A DNA stretch of 64,000 bases. Origin: JBBRDU01 sp038230335 (lineage in GTDB: Bacteria > Verrucomicrobiota > Verrucomicrobiia > Chthoniobacterales > UBA10450). The stretch spans positions 62,001 to 126,000 of the forward strand of contig JBBRNL010000005.1 of the NCBI GenBank assembly GCA_038230335.1, given 5' to 3'. Of the stretch, positions 43,587 through 52,154 are shown piece after piece. The notes under the pieces are model-generated. The model was not told the DNA's origin, ran no database searches, and worked only from the letters and a program-made list of their open reading frames with translations. Position 1 is the stretch's first letter; every line of letters begins with the position of its first letter. The position numbers and the translations under genes were made by a program.

Positions 43587-43666
43587 AGAAGAGCCCCTTT
43601 GGAGTGACCTTTCTTTATAATATCCACAAGGAATGTGGGTCAATAGAATTCGCCCCCATAACGACC

Positions 43667-43737
<71 letters not shown>

Positions 43738-43877
43738 GCTGGCTCTGGTAACCTTGCCATACCGCGTCTCGCTGCCAAGACGTTTTATTCGATCGCGTGC
43801 GGGAGCCGCCGTCCTATGGATGGGGCACGCCTTCCAGCGTGGCGCACTTGCTATTTCGGGGCGGTGCTGTCTAGCTC

Positions 43878-44603
43878 ATGGCTATGAAACTGGCACGGCT
43901 TTGTCTTCTTTTGGGACTGTTGCTTTGTTCCGCTGGTCGCGTGCGCGCTGATCTTACGATCGTGCAAAAGGTGGACGGCGTGGGGGAGCCCGGAGCGCTG
44001 ATGACAGTGCGGATCAAGGGTGATATGGCGCGCATAGACGCCACTCCGAAAATTTCCACAATCGTCGACGGCAAAACGGGAGAGATTGTCACCTTGATGA
44101 AGGACCAAAAGACGGTCGTGCGTATCTCGGCAGACCGGATGAAAGCCGCTGCCGAAATGATTAACAAATTCAGCGACAAAAAGGCGTCGACCCCACTGCC
44201 CAAACCAACGCCAACCGGTCGCAGGGAGACGGTAAACGGCTATGAAGCGGAAGAGTACATCGTGGATAGCCCCATGTTCAAAGCGGCCTACTGGGTTGCG
44301 CCAAAGTTCCCCGAGAGTGCTGCCATTCTGAAGCAGCTCCAGGCGCTCAAGCCGGAGATTTGGAACTCGGCCCGGAGGGCCGGGCCAGACTATCGCGATT
44401 TTCCTGCTCTGCCCGTCAAGACGGTCGTGGAAGTGGGACGTACGAAAGTCACCACGACCCTGGTCTCGGTGAGCCAGGATGCGCTCTCTGATGCGGACTT
44501 CGCCGTTCCGAAGGACTTCCAGGAAGTGAAAACGCCTGACATCGGCAACATGCTCCAGCCCGGCCGGGCGTGGCAGGGGAGTAAGGCATCGCCCCATCCG
44601 TAG
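43878..44603 (+). CDS. Exported DUF4412-like protein
   Basis: This 241-residue protein has a clear signal peptide (residues 1-24, LARLCLLLGLLLCSAGRVRA) and a beta-rich domain opening ADLTIVQKVDGVGEPGALMTVRIKGDMARID, followed by a second part with VNGYEAEEYIVDSPMFKAAYWVA. This agrees with DUF4412-type periplasmic proteins of unknown function. It stands 15 bp before the maf gene and may be co-transcribed with it. Confidence 0.7.
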   Translation: MAMKLARLCLLLGLLLCSAGRVRADLTIVQKVDGVGEPGALMTVRIKGDMARIDATPKISTIVDGKTGEIVTLMKDQKTVVRISADRMKAAAEMINKFSDKKASTPLPKPTPTGRRETVNGYEAEEYIVDSPMFKAAYWVAPKFPESAAILKQLQALKPEIWNSARRAGPDYRDFPALPVKTVVEVGRTKVTTTLVSVSQDALSDADFAVPKDFQEVKTPDIGNMLQPGRAWQGSKASPHP

Positions 44604-44618
44604 AAGATCGTCTGGCGC

Positions 44619-45203
44619 TTGACTCCTTCGCTTCTGTTAGGTTCGACTTCGCCGCGGCGACGTGAGTTGCTGAGGCAAGCTGGGATCAAATTTGGAATTG
44701 TTTCGCCGGAAGTAGAGGAGCGGACCGACACCGGTCTTAGCGTCAGCGAGCTAACGACATGGAATGCCGTCCGAAAGGGACTGGCCGTGGTGCTTGCGCA
44801 TCCGGATAAGATTGTTTTGGCCGCTGATACGTTAGTTTCTCTCGACGGTGCCGTGATCGGTAAGCCGTTCGACCTGGCGGATGCGGTGCGAATTTTGCGC
44901 AAGCTGAGCGGCCGGACGCACCAGGTTTCCACTTCGGTGTTTGTCGGTCGCCTGGCCCAGGGCCGTCCCATCGTGTTTCAGGAAATCACGCATGTCCGAT
45001 TCAAACGATTGAGCCGAAAAGCGATCGATCATTATGTGGCCCGAGTCGATCCGCTCGACAAAGCCGGAGCCTACGCGGCGCAGGGGCATGGCACCGAAAT
45101 CATCGAAGAAATCCAAGGATCCTACACCAACGTGGTTGGCCTTCCGATGGAGCGAACGCTTCCGGCGCTGGCTCGATTCGGGATTCGTCCTGGACTCACC
45201 TAA
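44619..45203 (+). CDS. maf: Maf-family nucleoside triphosphate pyrophosphatase
   Basis: This 194-residue house-cleaning enzyme hydrolyses non-canonical or excess NTPs. The family motifs are LLLGSTSPRRRELLRQAG at the N-terminus, VLAADTLVSLDG, GKPFDLADAVRILRKLSG and the DKAGAYAAQGHG block. TTG at 44619 is the only start that keeps the N-terminal motif. It is convergent with, and overlaps by 4 bp, the DUF2127 gene. Confidence 0.93.
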   Translation: MTPSLLLGSTSPRRRELLRQAGIKFGIVSPEVEERTDTGLSVSELTTWNAVRKGLAVVLAHPDKIVLAADTLVSLDGAVIGKPFDLADAVRILRKLSGRTHQVSTSVFVGRLAQGRPIVFQEITHVRFKRLSRKAIDHYVARVDPLDKAGAYAAQGHGTEIIEEIQGSYTNVVGLPMERTLPALARFGIRPGLT

Positions 45204-45739
45204 CGAGTCTCGATCAGTTCCGGCTCTTTCATCTTCTCCGGTTTATTGTCCCGTTTTAAGACGCGGTAAAGGAACCAGACGATGAAGCAATTCGCCGCCA
45301 GGATAATAAATCCGGCCGGGCTCGGACGATGCCAGATATGCCGCACTTCCAGAGGAATCAATGCAGCCGTGGCGAAAATCATGAGTAACTCGGCCCAGCG
45401 CTTTTGTAGATAAACGCCTATCCCTTCGGTGAACAAAACTCCGCAGTAGAAAAGCGCCAGAAATCCGGTGGCGCGTAACTGGCCGCCTTCCAGCACGTCC
45501 TGCAATTTGTTCAGGAGAAAAGTCACGTACTTACTGTGGCCGAGCAGGATTTCCGCGTCGGCCCATTCCGAGATCCGATCCATCCAGCCGTCGCGTGCAT
45601 TCAGAAAGAGAAGGGAGCATCCCAGCGCAAGAAGGAGGAACCCCTTCGCAATTTTAAAGATGGCGATGACCTTGAGATACCGAACGCGCTGGCGCGGCTG
45701 CAGAATGGCAGGGGTGGCGCGCTGACTCATCATCATCAA
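45200..45739 (-). CDS. DUF2127-like membrane protein
   Basis: This 179-residue protein has four predicted helices (about residues 23-45, 88-108, 115-133, 140-160). The opening LKVIAIFKIAKGFLLLALG is the DUF2127 pattern. The start is one of four tandem Met codons; ATG 45739 is the outermost. Function unknown. It lies 7 bp downstream of the VOC-family gene on the same strand. Confidence 0.75.
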   Translation of the reverse strand: MMMMSQRATPAILQPRQRVRYLKVIAIFKIAKGFLLLALGCSLLFLNARDGWMDRISEWADAEILLGHSKYVTFLLNKLQDVLEGGQLRATGFLALFYCGVLFTEGIGVYLQKRWAELLMIFATAALIPLEVRHIWHRPSPAGFIILAANCFIVWFLYRVLKRDNKPEKMKEPELIETR

Positions 45740-45746
45740 GGTTCGC

Positions 45747-46151
45747 CTACGGGCCGATTATCGGTTGTTCCCGGCAGCAAATTTCCAGCTTATTGCCCTC
45801 CGTATCCTCGAAAAACAGGGCGTAATATCCCGGGCTGTAGGAGGCGCAAAGTTCGGGGCCCTCCAAATTCTGACCGCCCGCCTCTGAGACGATTTTGGAA
45901 AACTCGTCCACCTCTTCACGCGTGTCTGCCCAGAATGCAATTCGTGTGCCGTTCGGTTGATGCTGCGGATCTTCCGTGAATCCGAAGAAGGCCGATGGTT
46001 TATCAGCACCGGCGGAATAGAAGGTTCCCCAATCGTCGTCCGACCGATCGCAGGCAAAACCGAGCGCGGGCAAAATCCGGCCATAAAACTCCCGTGCGCG
46101 GGCCAAATTCTTCACGCGCAAATCGATGTGATCAAGGTATCGCGTCTTCAT
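45747..46151 (-). CDS. VOC-superfamily (glyoxalase/dioxygenase fold) protein
   Basis: This 134-residue protein has the two beta-alpha-beta-beta-beta modules of the VOC fold: LDHIDLRVKNLARAREFYGRIL first and GYYALFFEDTEGNKLEICC second. His6 and the Glu in LEIC fit the usual metal ligands. The substrate cannot be told; glyoxalase I, fosfomycin-resistance-like or lyase roles are all possible. ATG 46151 is chosen. Confidence 0.85.
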   Translation of the reverse strand: MKTRYLDHIDLRVKNLARAREFYGRILPALGFACDRSDDDWGTFYSAGADKPSAFFGFTEDPQHQPNGTRIAFWADTREEVDEFSKIVSEAGGQNLEGPELCASYSPGYYALFFEDTEGNKLEICCREQPIIGP

Positions 46152-46292
46152 TTCCTCGCTGCGCTTTTCGGTTTTCACGACGAATCATCAGTTTCAATCC
46201 CGACTACGTTTCGTCGACTGCGCACACCTTCGTATCCACAAATCCAAGTGGCAAGGCCAAGCCTCGGAAACATCCTGGGCGAACACAAATTC

Positions 46293-46350
46293 ACACAGAT
46301 GGGGAATTCTTTCCCCTGTCATCTGTGTTTCATCTGTGTTGATCTGTGGC
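46293..46350. repeat. ACACAGAT palindrome with ATCTGTGTTGATCTGTGGC, copy 2
   Basis: ACACAGAT (46293-46300) pairs with ATCTGTGT (46321-46328), with inner GGGG/CCCC pairing. It is followed by the 19-bp string also found at 19227-19245. The element is in the 251-bp gap before the HlyD-like gene, where no gene is seen. Confidence 0.75.
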
Positions 46351-46402
46351 TAAATTCTTTTCAACTGCTTTCTCGGAAGACTCTCTAATAACGAAGCTGT
46401 TC

Positions 46403-47266
46403 ATGTCATCCAAAATCGACAGACCGGTTTGGGCCGCAGTCTTGCTCGCATTGTCGATGCTTGGTCCGGCCTGCCAGCGACGCAGCGACGGCGTCTCCGG
46501 CACCATCGAAGTGGACGAAGTGCACGTCGGTCCACGCACGGCTGGACGCGTCGAGAAAATATTTGCCCGGGAAGGCGAAAACCTGAAGGCCGGCCAGCCC
46601 ATCGTGCAACTGGAAGCCTTTGAGATGCGGGCCCGGCGCGATCTGGCCGCCGCCCAAATCGACACCGCTTCTCGCGATGCGGAGTCGCAGGCCGAGCAAC
46701 TCGAATTTTTGCGCGATGAGGCCCGTCGCCAGCAGGATCTGCTCAAGCGCAAGGTGGTATCACCGACCGATGCGGAGAAGGCGGGAAGTTCGGCGCGCGC
46801 CCAAGATAAATTTGTGGACGCGGCCAAAATGCGGGTGGTGCAGGCGCGCGCCCAGCTCGCCGATGTGGACGCGCAACTGGCCGAGATGCAGGTGAAGGCG
46901 CCGACCGACTCCATCCTCGAAGTCTTAAGCGTGAAGGTGGGCGATGTTCTTCCGGCCAATCGCGAGGTCGCCACGCTGCTGCTGCCCGAGCATCTCTGGG
47001 TGCGTGTCTATGTCCCGGAACCGTGGCTCGGCTTGATCAAGGTGGGGGACGAGGTGCAGGTGCGAGTCGATTCATTTCCGAATCAGAATTTTCCCGGCAC
47101 GGTCGAACAGATTAATCGCCAGGCGGAATTCACCCCGCGCAATGTGCAGACGGTGGAAGACCGGATTCGCCAGGTTTTCGGAGTGAAAATCCGACTGCCG
47201 AGCCAGGAAGAACGCCTGCGTGCAGGCATGTCCGCGGATGTGTTCTTCCCGAATGTGCAGAAATGA
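46403..47266 (+). CDS. HlyD-family membrane-fusion lipoprotein (YbhG-like)
   Basis: This 287-residue periplasmic adaptor of an ABC-type exporter has a lipoprotein signal with Cys in MLGPACQRR (about residue 24). A biotinyl-lipoyl half-motif (GTIEVDEVHVGPRTAGRVEKI), a coiled-coil hairpin and the second lipoyl and barrel part (VKAPTDSILEVLSVKVGDVL, LLLPEHLWVRVYVPE) follow. ATG 46403 gives a proper signal peptide. It heads an operon with an ABC ATPase and an ABC-2 permease, as in ybhGFSR. Confidence 0.88.
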   Translation: MSSKIDRPVWAAVLLALSMLGPACQRRSDGVSGTIEVDEVHVGPRTAGRVEKIFAREGENLKAGQPIVQLEAFEMRARRDLAAAQIDTASRDAESQAEQLEFLRDEARRQQDLLKRKVVSPTDAEKAGSSARAQDKFVDAAKMRVVQARAQLADVDAQLAEMQVKAPTDSILEVLSVKVGDVLPANREVATLLLPEHLWVRVYVPEPWLGLIKVGDEVQVRVDSFPNQNFPGTVEQINRQAEFTPRNVQTVEDRIRQVFGVKIRLPSQEERLRAGMSADVFFPNVQK

Positions 47267-47314
47267 GTGCGCCGCATAAAGTGAAGGTGCCCTCCTCTCT
47301 TCGCGCTGATTAAC

Positions 47315-48277
47315 ATGGCAAACGAATTGATGATCGAATGTGAGGGCCTGACGAAACGGTTCGGCGCCTTTACGGCGGTCGATCATGTTTCATTTTCGGT
47401 GGGCAAGGGATCCATCTTCGGTTTTCTCGGACCGAACGGTTCCGGCAAGTCCACCGTCATCCGAATGTTGTGCGGAATTCTCGCGCCCTCCGAGGGGAGC
47501 GCACGCATCGGCGGGCGGGACGTGGTGCGCGACACCGAATCAATCAAAGACATGATCGGATACATGTCGCAGAAGTTTTCGCTCTATGACGAGTTAACCG
47601 TGGATGAGAACCTCACCTTTTCCGGAAAGCTTTACGGCCTTGCCGGTCGCGAGTTAACGGCGCGTCGCGATGAACTCGTCTCGATCACGCATCTGCAGCC
47701 TTACATGAAAAGGCGGGCCGCCTTGCTCTCAGGCGGCTGGCGACAGCGTCTGGCCATGGCCTGTTCGCTCATGCACAAACCGTCCGTTCTGTTCTTGGAC
47801 GAACCGACTGCCGGAATTGATCCGGTTGCTCGCCGCGAATTGTGGGATCTCCTGTTCGAGTTCGCCGGTCAGGGCATGACGCTCTTTGTCACGACACATT
47901 ATATGGACGAGGCGGAACGGTGCTCGCATGTCGGCTATATCTATATGTCGAAGCTGATCGTGTGCGGTGAGCCGGACGATCTGAAGCAAATGGCGGATGT
48001 GAATCCGCCCGGGACGCGTCGCCTCGACGTCACGTGCGATCATGTGACAACGGCACTTCAGGCCATGCATCAAACTGCGGGGGTGCGCAGCGCCACCGTC
48101 TTTGGCCAATCAATGCACCTGCTGGTGGATGACACGCTTGCCTCGGGTGAAATCGAAGCGCGACTGCGCCAGGTGGGAATTGCGCATGCCGACATTCACC
48201 CGATCGGCCCTTCCCTGGAAGATGTATTTGTGACCCTGAGCGCGAAGTACGCCAGGGATCAGCAGAAGGCGGCCTGA
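47315..48277 (+). CDS. ABC-2 type exporter ATPase
   Basis: This 320-residue nucleotide-binding protein has Walker A GPNGSGKSTVIRM, Q-loop MSQKFSLYDELTV, a slightly unusual signature LSGGWRQRLAMACSL, Walker B VLFLDEPTAGIDP and the switch His in TTHYMDEAERC. The C-terminal domain is of the CcmA/YbhF drug-exporter type. It is one domain, not the double ATPase of YbhF. It overlaps the permease gene by one base and lies 48 bp after the HlyD-like gene. Confidence 0.92.
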   Translation: MANELMIECEGLTKRFGAFTAVDHVSFSVGKGSIFGFLGPNGSGKSTVIRMLCGILAPSEGSARIGGRDVVRDTESIKDMIGYMSQKFSLYDELTVDENLTFSGKLYGLAGRELTARRDELVSITHLQPYMKRRAALLSGGWRQRLAMACSLMHKPSVLFLDEPTAGIDPVARRELWDLLFEFAGQGMTLFVTTHYMDEAERCSHVGYIYMSKLIVCGEPDDLKQMADVNPPGTRRLDVTCDHVTTALQAMHQTAGVRSATVFGQSMHLLVDDTLASGEIEARLRQVGIAHADIHPIGPSLEDVFVTLSAKYARDQQKAA

Positions 48278-49401
48278 TGAAACGCAAACCTTTTCGCGGT
48301 CTCGGCGCCATTCTGTTCAAGGAATTCATCATCGTCTGGCGCGACCCGATGACGCTGTTCTTCATGTTTTTCCCGCCCCTCATCGAGATGATCGCGTTTG
48401 GTTACGCGCTGGATAACGACGTCAAGCACATGCCTCTCGTTATCCTCAATGAAGACCGGACGGTGGAGAGCCGTCAGTTCATTGATCGTTTCGTGAACAC
48501 GGAAACTTTCCGTGTCATCGGCGAAGTCTCCAGTGTCGAAGAGATAGCGAGCCAAATCCGGAAAGGACGCGCCTACGCCGGCCTGCAAATTCCACCGAAG
48601 TTCACGCAAAACCTGCATGCGGGTATCCCGGCGCAGGTTCAGCTCCTCGTAGATGGCTCCAACTCGACCACGGCCTTGCAGGCGCTGAACACCGCCCTGG
48701 GCGTGACCCTCACACAATCGGTCGAGGCGCTTCTGCATGAGACCGGTCATCGGGGAGTGCCGATCGATATCCGGCCGCAGATGCTCTACAATCCCACCAT
48801 GCGCAGTCCGAATTTCTACGTTCCGGGAGTCATCGGAATCGTCCTGCAGATCGGCACAACCTTTGCCACGGCCATGGCGGTGGTACGCGAACGCGAGAAG
48901 GGGACGCTGGAGCAATTACTCGTTAGTCCGCTGAGTCGATGGGGGTTAATGCTGGGCAAACTGATTCCCTATCTCTGCATCGGGATGACCATGGCCGTCA
49001 TTCTCTTCTTAATTATGCGGTTTCTTTTTCACGTTCCCATCGCGGGCAGCGCGGTGGCCATGCTTTTCTCGACGTTCGTCTATGTTTTTGCCCTGCTCAG
49101 TCTTGGTTTGCTCGTCGCCACCAAGGCCGAGAACCAGATGCAGGCACTGCAGATGTCGATGACGTTCATGCTGCCGAGCGTTTTCTTTTCCGGTTTCATT
49201 TTTCCGCGCGAGACCATGCCCTGGATTTTCTCCGCCATCGGCGGGCTCCTGCCCGCCACTTATTTTATCTGGCTGATGCGAGCCATTATTCTGCGGGGGG
49301 CCCACTTCCTCGAGTACTGGCCGCAATTGGCCACGCTCGTGATCATGTCGATCGCCCTCTTCTGCGTCTGCGCTCTGCGCTTTCGGAAGAAAATTGGTTA
49401 G
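48277..49401 (+). CDS. ABC-2 type permease
   Basis: This 374-residue protein has one N-terminal helix, a large extracytoplasmic domain (residues 50-175) and five C-terminal helices, as in YbhS/YbhR and NatB-type exporters. The ABC-2 motif is visible around VREREKGTLEQLLVSPLSRWGLMLGK. Only one permease gene is present, so it probably works as a homodimer. The substrate (drug, lipid or polymer) is unknown. Confidence 0.9.
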   Translation: MKRKPFRGLGAILFKEFIIVWRDPMTLFFMFFPPLIEMIAFGYALDNDVKHMPLVILNEDRTVESRQFIDRFVNTETFRVIGEVSSVEEIASQIRKGRAYAGLQIPPKFTQNLHAGIPAQVQLLVDGSNSTTALQALNTALGVTLTQSVEALLHETGHRGVPIDIRPQMLYNPTMRSPNFYVPGVIGIVLQIGTTFATAMAVVREREKGTLEQLLVSPLSRWGLMLGKLIPYLCIGMTMAVILFLIMRFLFHVPIAGSAVAMLFSTFVYVFALLSLGLLVATKAENQMQALQMSMTFMLPSVFFSGFIFPRETMPWIFSAIGGLLPATYFIWLMRAIILRGAHFLEYWPQLATLVIMSIALFCVCALRFRKKIG

Positions 49402-49438
49402 GCCGATTCGCCGGAGTGCGGTCGAGGGCAGTTGCCTC

Positions 49439-49978
49439 TCAGCCCTTCTTCAGCTCAGCCAGATCCTTTAAGACATCCTCGCTGTGCGTGGGAGGTTTCA
49501 CGCCCGTGTAAACCTTCGCAATTTCGCCTTTCGGATTAATGACGAAGGTGTTTCGCGCCGCCATCTTTGCTCCCTGGTATTCCATGACGGAACCGTATTG
49601 CGTGGCGATTTTGGCGTCGGGATCGGCCAGGAGTTTGAAGTTGAGACCCTCCTTCGCGCAGAAATCCTTGTGCGACTGGGCCGAGTCCACGCTGACACCG
49701 AGAATAACCGTCCCGGCTTCCTGATACTTGGAAAGATCACGCTGGAAGTTCTTTGCTTCCAAGGTGCAGCCGCCCGTGAAATCCTTCGGGTAAAAATAGA
49801 GGACGACCCATTTGCCGCGGAAGTCCTTCAGACTCACTTGAGACCCATCGCCCGTGGTCAGGCTAAAATCAGGCGCGGCACTCCCGGATGCCGGTTGCTT
49901 GCCGGTTTCGGCGCCGAAAATAGCAGGAATGCCGAGCAAGCAGGCGATCAACGCATTCAGAGCAAAAGTCTTATTCAT
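49439..49978 (-). CDS. Exported peroxiredoxin, BCP/PrxQ family
   Basis: This 179-residue thiol peroxidase has a signal peptide (residues 1-22, ALIACLLGIPAIFGA). The thioredoxin fold contains LYFYPKDFTGGCTLEAKNF, in which the peroxidatic Cys follows GG instead of PG. The resolving Cys five residues on, common in PrxQ, is absent; the only other Cys is in DFCAKEG, where a resolving role is possible but unproved. ATG 49978 is supported by the signal peptide; the frame extends to 50299. Confidence 0.85.
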   Translation of the reverse strand: MNKTFALNALIACLLGIPAIFGAETGKQPASGSAAPDFSLTTGDGSQVSLKDFRGKWVVLYFYPKDFTGGCTLEAKNFQRDLSKYQEAGTVILGVSVDSAQSHKDFCAKEGLNFKLLADPDAKIATQYGSVMEYQGAKMAARNTFVINPKGEIAKVYTGVKPPTHSEDVLKDLAELKKG

Positions 49979-50092
49979 AAATAAAGCGTATGCGGGGGCG
50001 ACGCAAAAGCCACGGAATATTCCGCCTTCGAACCTTCGCGGGATGACGGAGCTTGCCTTGAGGGAGCGGTTCAGGTCTATAAAGACTCTCGT

Positions 50093-51076
50093 ATGCCAAC
50101 CGCCGCCTCCCTCGGAGATTACAATATCAAACCGGTGCGTTTGGGGCTCGGGATGATTGCCTGCATCGGCCTGGCGGTTGTTCTCTTTACTCTTCTTTTC
50201 GGTTTCACCTCGATCCCGGCCAACTCGGTTGGGATCAAGACGCGCTTCGGCGCTTACGATTCGAAGCTTGAGCCGGGTTTGGCCTACGCCATTCCGCACG
50301 TCGACGAAATACGTGTTGTTCCGACGGAGCGCTTATTGAAGTTGGAGTTCGGTTTCAGCACGGCCAATGCGACCAATGCTTATCAGGGCGATCGCGAGTC
50401 CGAGGACACCGAGACGATGATCACGGGCGACCTGAATACGGCCCTTGTGCCGTGGGTGGTGCAATACCGCGTGACCGATCCGAAGTTGTATCTTTTCGGC
50501 GCGCGCGAGCCGGAGCAAACCCTGCGCGATCTGTCGGAGAGTGTGATGCGCGAAGTGATCGGCGATCGCACGGTCGATGAAGTTCTGACGATTGGCCGGC
50601 ATGATATCGAAACTTCCACATTGAAGCGTTTGGCCGATCTTTGCTCGCAGTACGCATTGGGAATTCAGATCCAGCAGGTGCAACTGGCCACGGTCCGGCC
50701 CCCGCCCACGGTGCAGGCGGCTTTCAACGATGTGAACCAGGCGCAGCAGGAAAAGCAGACCGCCATCAACCAGGCGTGGGCGGTTTACAATGACGCTGTG
50801 CCCAATGTGCGGGGGCAGGCCAAGGAACGGGAAAAGCAGGCCGAGGCCTATGCCTTCCATCGGATCAACGAAGCGAAGGGTGAGGCTGAGAAATTCTCGC
50901 TTTTGGTTACGGAGTACCGCAAGGCGCCGGAGGTGACGAGGCGTCGACTCTATTTTGAAGCGATGCAAGCGCTCCTTCCGACTTTGCAGAAGAAAGTGAT
51001 TGTGGATGACAGTTTGAAAGGCGTTTTACAGACGCTGCCCTTACTTGGTTCAGAGCCAGCCAAGCCCGCTCGTTAA
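50093..51076 (+). CDS. hflK: SPFH/band-7 protein, HflK-like
   Basis: This 327-residue membrane protein has one N-terminal helix (residues 16-38, LGLGMIACIGLAVVLFTLLFG), an SPFH domain (ANSVGIKTRFGAYDSKLEPGLAYAIPH) and a long helical C-terminal half with Ala/Glu/Gln-rich coiled coil. With HflC it forms a cage around FtsH and modulates membrane protein turnover. The next gene begins 1 bp after its stop. Confidence 0.88.
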   Translation: MPTAASLGDYNIKPVRLGLGMIACIGLAVVLFTLLFGFTSIPANSVGIKTRFGAYDSKLEPGLAYAIPHVDEIRVVPTERLLKLEFGFSTANATNAYQGDRESEDTETMITGDLNTALVPWVVQYRVTDPKLYLFGAREPEQTLRDLSESVMREVIGDRTVDEVLTIGRHDIETSTLKRLADLCSQYALGIQIQQVQLATVRPPPTVQAAFNDVNQAQQEKQTAINQAWAVYNDAVPNVRGQAKEREKQAEAYAFHRINEAKGEAEKFSLLVTEYRKAPEVTRRRLYFEAMQALLPTLQKKVIVDDSLKGVLQTLPLLGSEPAKPAR

Positions 51077-51077
51077 G

Positions 51078-52109
51078 ATGATCAACGTGTCCAATCCTCC
51101 CATCGCATCGTCTGGTGTGGTTCGTTTTCTGCAGAGCCGCACGATGACGTTGCTGGGACTTTTCTTTCTGCTCAGTGCTTTTAAATGGGGGACGCTGCTT
51201 TACGTGGTGCACCAGTACGAGACCGTTATTGTGACCCGTTTCGGCAAGGCCATTCGAACAGAGGCGACCCCCGGCTTGAAAATGAAACTCCCGGTGTTCG
51301 ACGTCATTCACCGATTCGACAAACGAATCCTGGCCTGGGATGGTCCACCCACCGAGTGCCCAACCAAGGACAAACTTTACCTGATTGTGGATTGTTTTGC
51401 GCGCTGGCGGATCAGCGACCCGTTGCTCTACTACAACCGGCTAAATGACGAACGCAGTGCGCTCTCTCGCTTAGACGATATTCTGGGGAGCGAGACGCGC
51501 ACGGCCGTCGCGACCCATGACCTGGTCGAGATCGTCCGGGTGACGAAGGGCCGCAAACCCTTGCGGGACGAAGAGCTGGAGAAAAGCGGCACCCTTTTGC
51601 CGAGCAATATTCCCGATGTCGAACTGGGCCGGGGTGAGATCGAGAGACAAATCACCGAACGCACTCGCCAAAAGATCGCCGATTTCGGGATCGAGCTTTT
51701 GGACGAGCGTTTCAAGCGCAGCCGATACAACCCGGCCGTGGCGGAAAAGATTATCGAGCGCATGTCGAGCGAGCGCCATCAAATTGCGGCCAAGTTCCGT
51801 TCCGAAGGACGGGGCGAAGCGGCTAACATCAGCGGACAAAAGGAGAGCGATGTGGCGGCCATCACATCGATGGCGACAAAAACAGCGCTGGAAATCGAAG
51901 GCAAGGCGGATGCGGAAGCCGCCGGAATCTATGCGGTGGCCTACAATTCACCCGACGCGCAGGAGTTGTATTCTTTCGTGCGCGGTCTCGAGGTGATGCG
52001 GACGGGTTTTGAGCATGACACGACAGCCGTGATTTCGACGAACAGCGATCTCGGGCGATGGTTGAAGTCGATGGGCGGACCGGCCCCGGCCAAGCCGGCT
52101 GGGCCGTAG
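51078..52109 (+). CDS. hflC: SPFH/band-7 protein, HflC-like
   Basis: This 343-residue partner of the HflK-like protein has one helix (residues 22-46) and an SPFH domain opening QYETVIVTRFGKAIRTEATPGLKMKLP. The typical HflC pair RFKRSRYNPAVAEKIIERMSSERHQIAAKFRSEG is near residue 215, and the C-terminus is rich in Ala and Pro. ATG 51078 follows the hflK stop by one base; the frame reaches 51045 but would overlap hflK. Confidence 0.9.
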   Translation: MINVSNPPIASSGVVRFLQSRTMTLLGLFFLLSAFKWGTLLYVVHQYETVIVTRFGKAIRTEATPGLKMKLPVFDVIHRFDKRILAWDGPPTECPTKDKLYLIVDCFARWRISDPLLYYNRLNDERSALSRLDDILGSETRTAVATHDLVEIVRVTKGRKPLRDEELEKSGTLLPSNIPDVELGRGEIERQITERTRQKIADFGIELLDERFKRSRYNPAVAEKIIERMSSERHQIAAKFRSEGRGEAANISGQKESDVAAITSMATKTALEIEGKADAEAAGIYAVAYNSPDAQELYSFVRGLEVMRTGFEHDTTAVISTNSDLGRWLKSMGGPAPAKPAGP

Positions 52110-52154
52110 ATTATCGAACCGGAGAATCGGCGCTCAGAAAGAGCGTCAGGTTCC

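Noticed and set aside
49439..50299. Peroxiredoxin of 286 residues
   Set aside because: The upstream part overlaps the divergent hflK gene; a signal peptide begins at ATG 49978.
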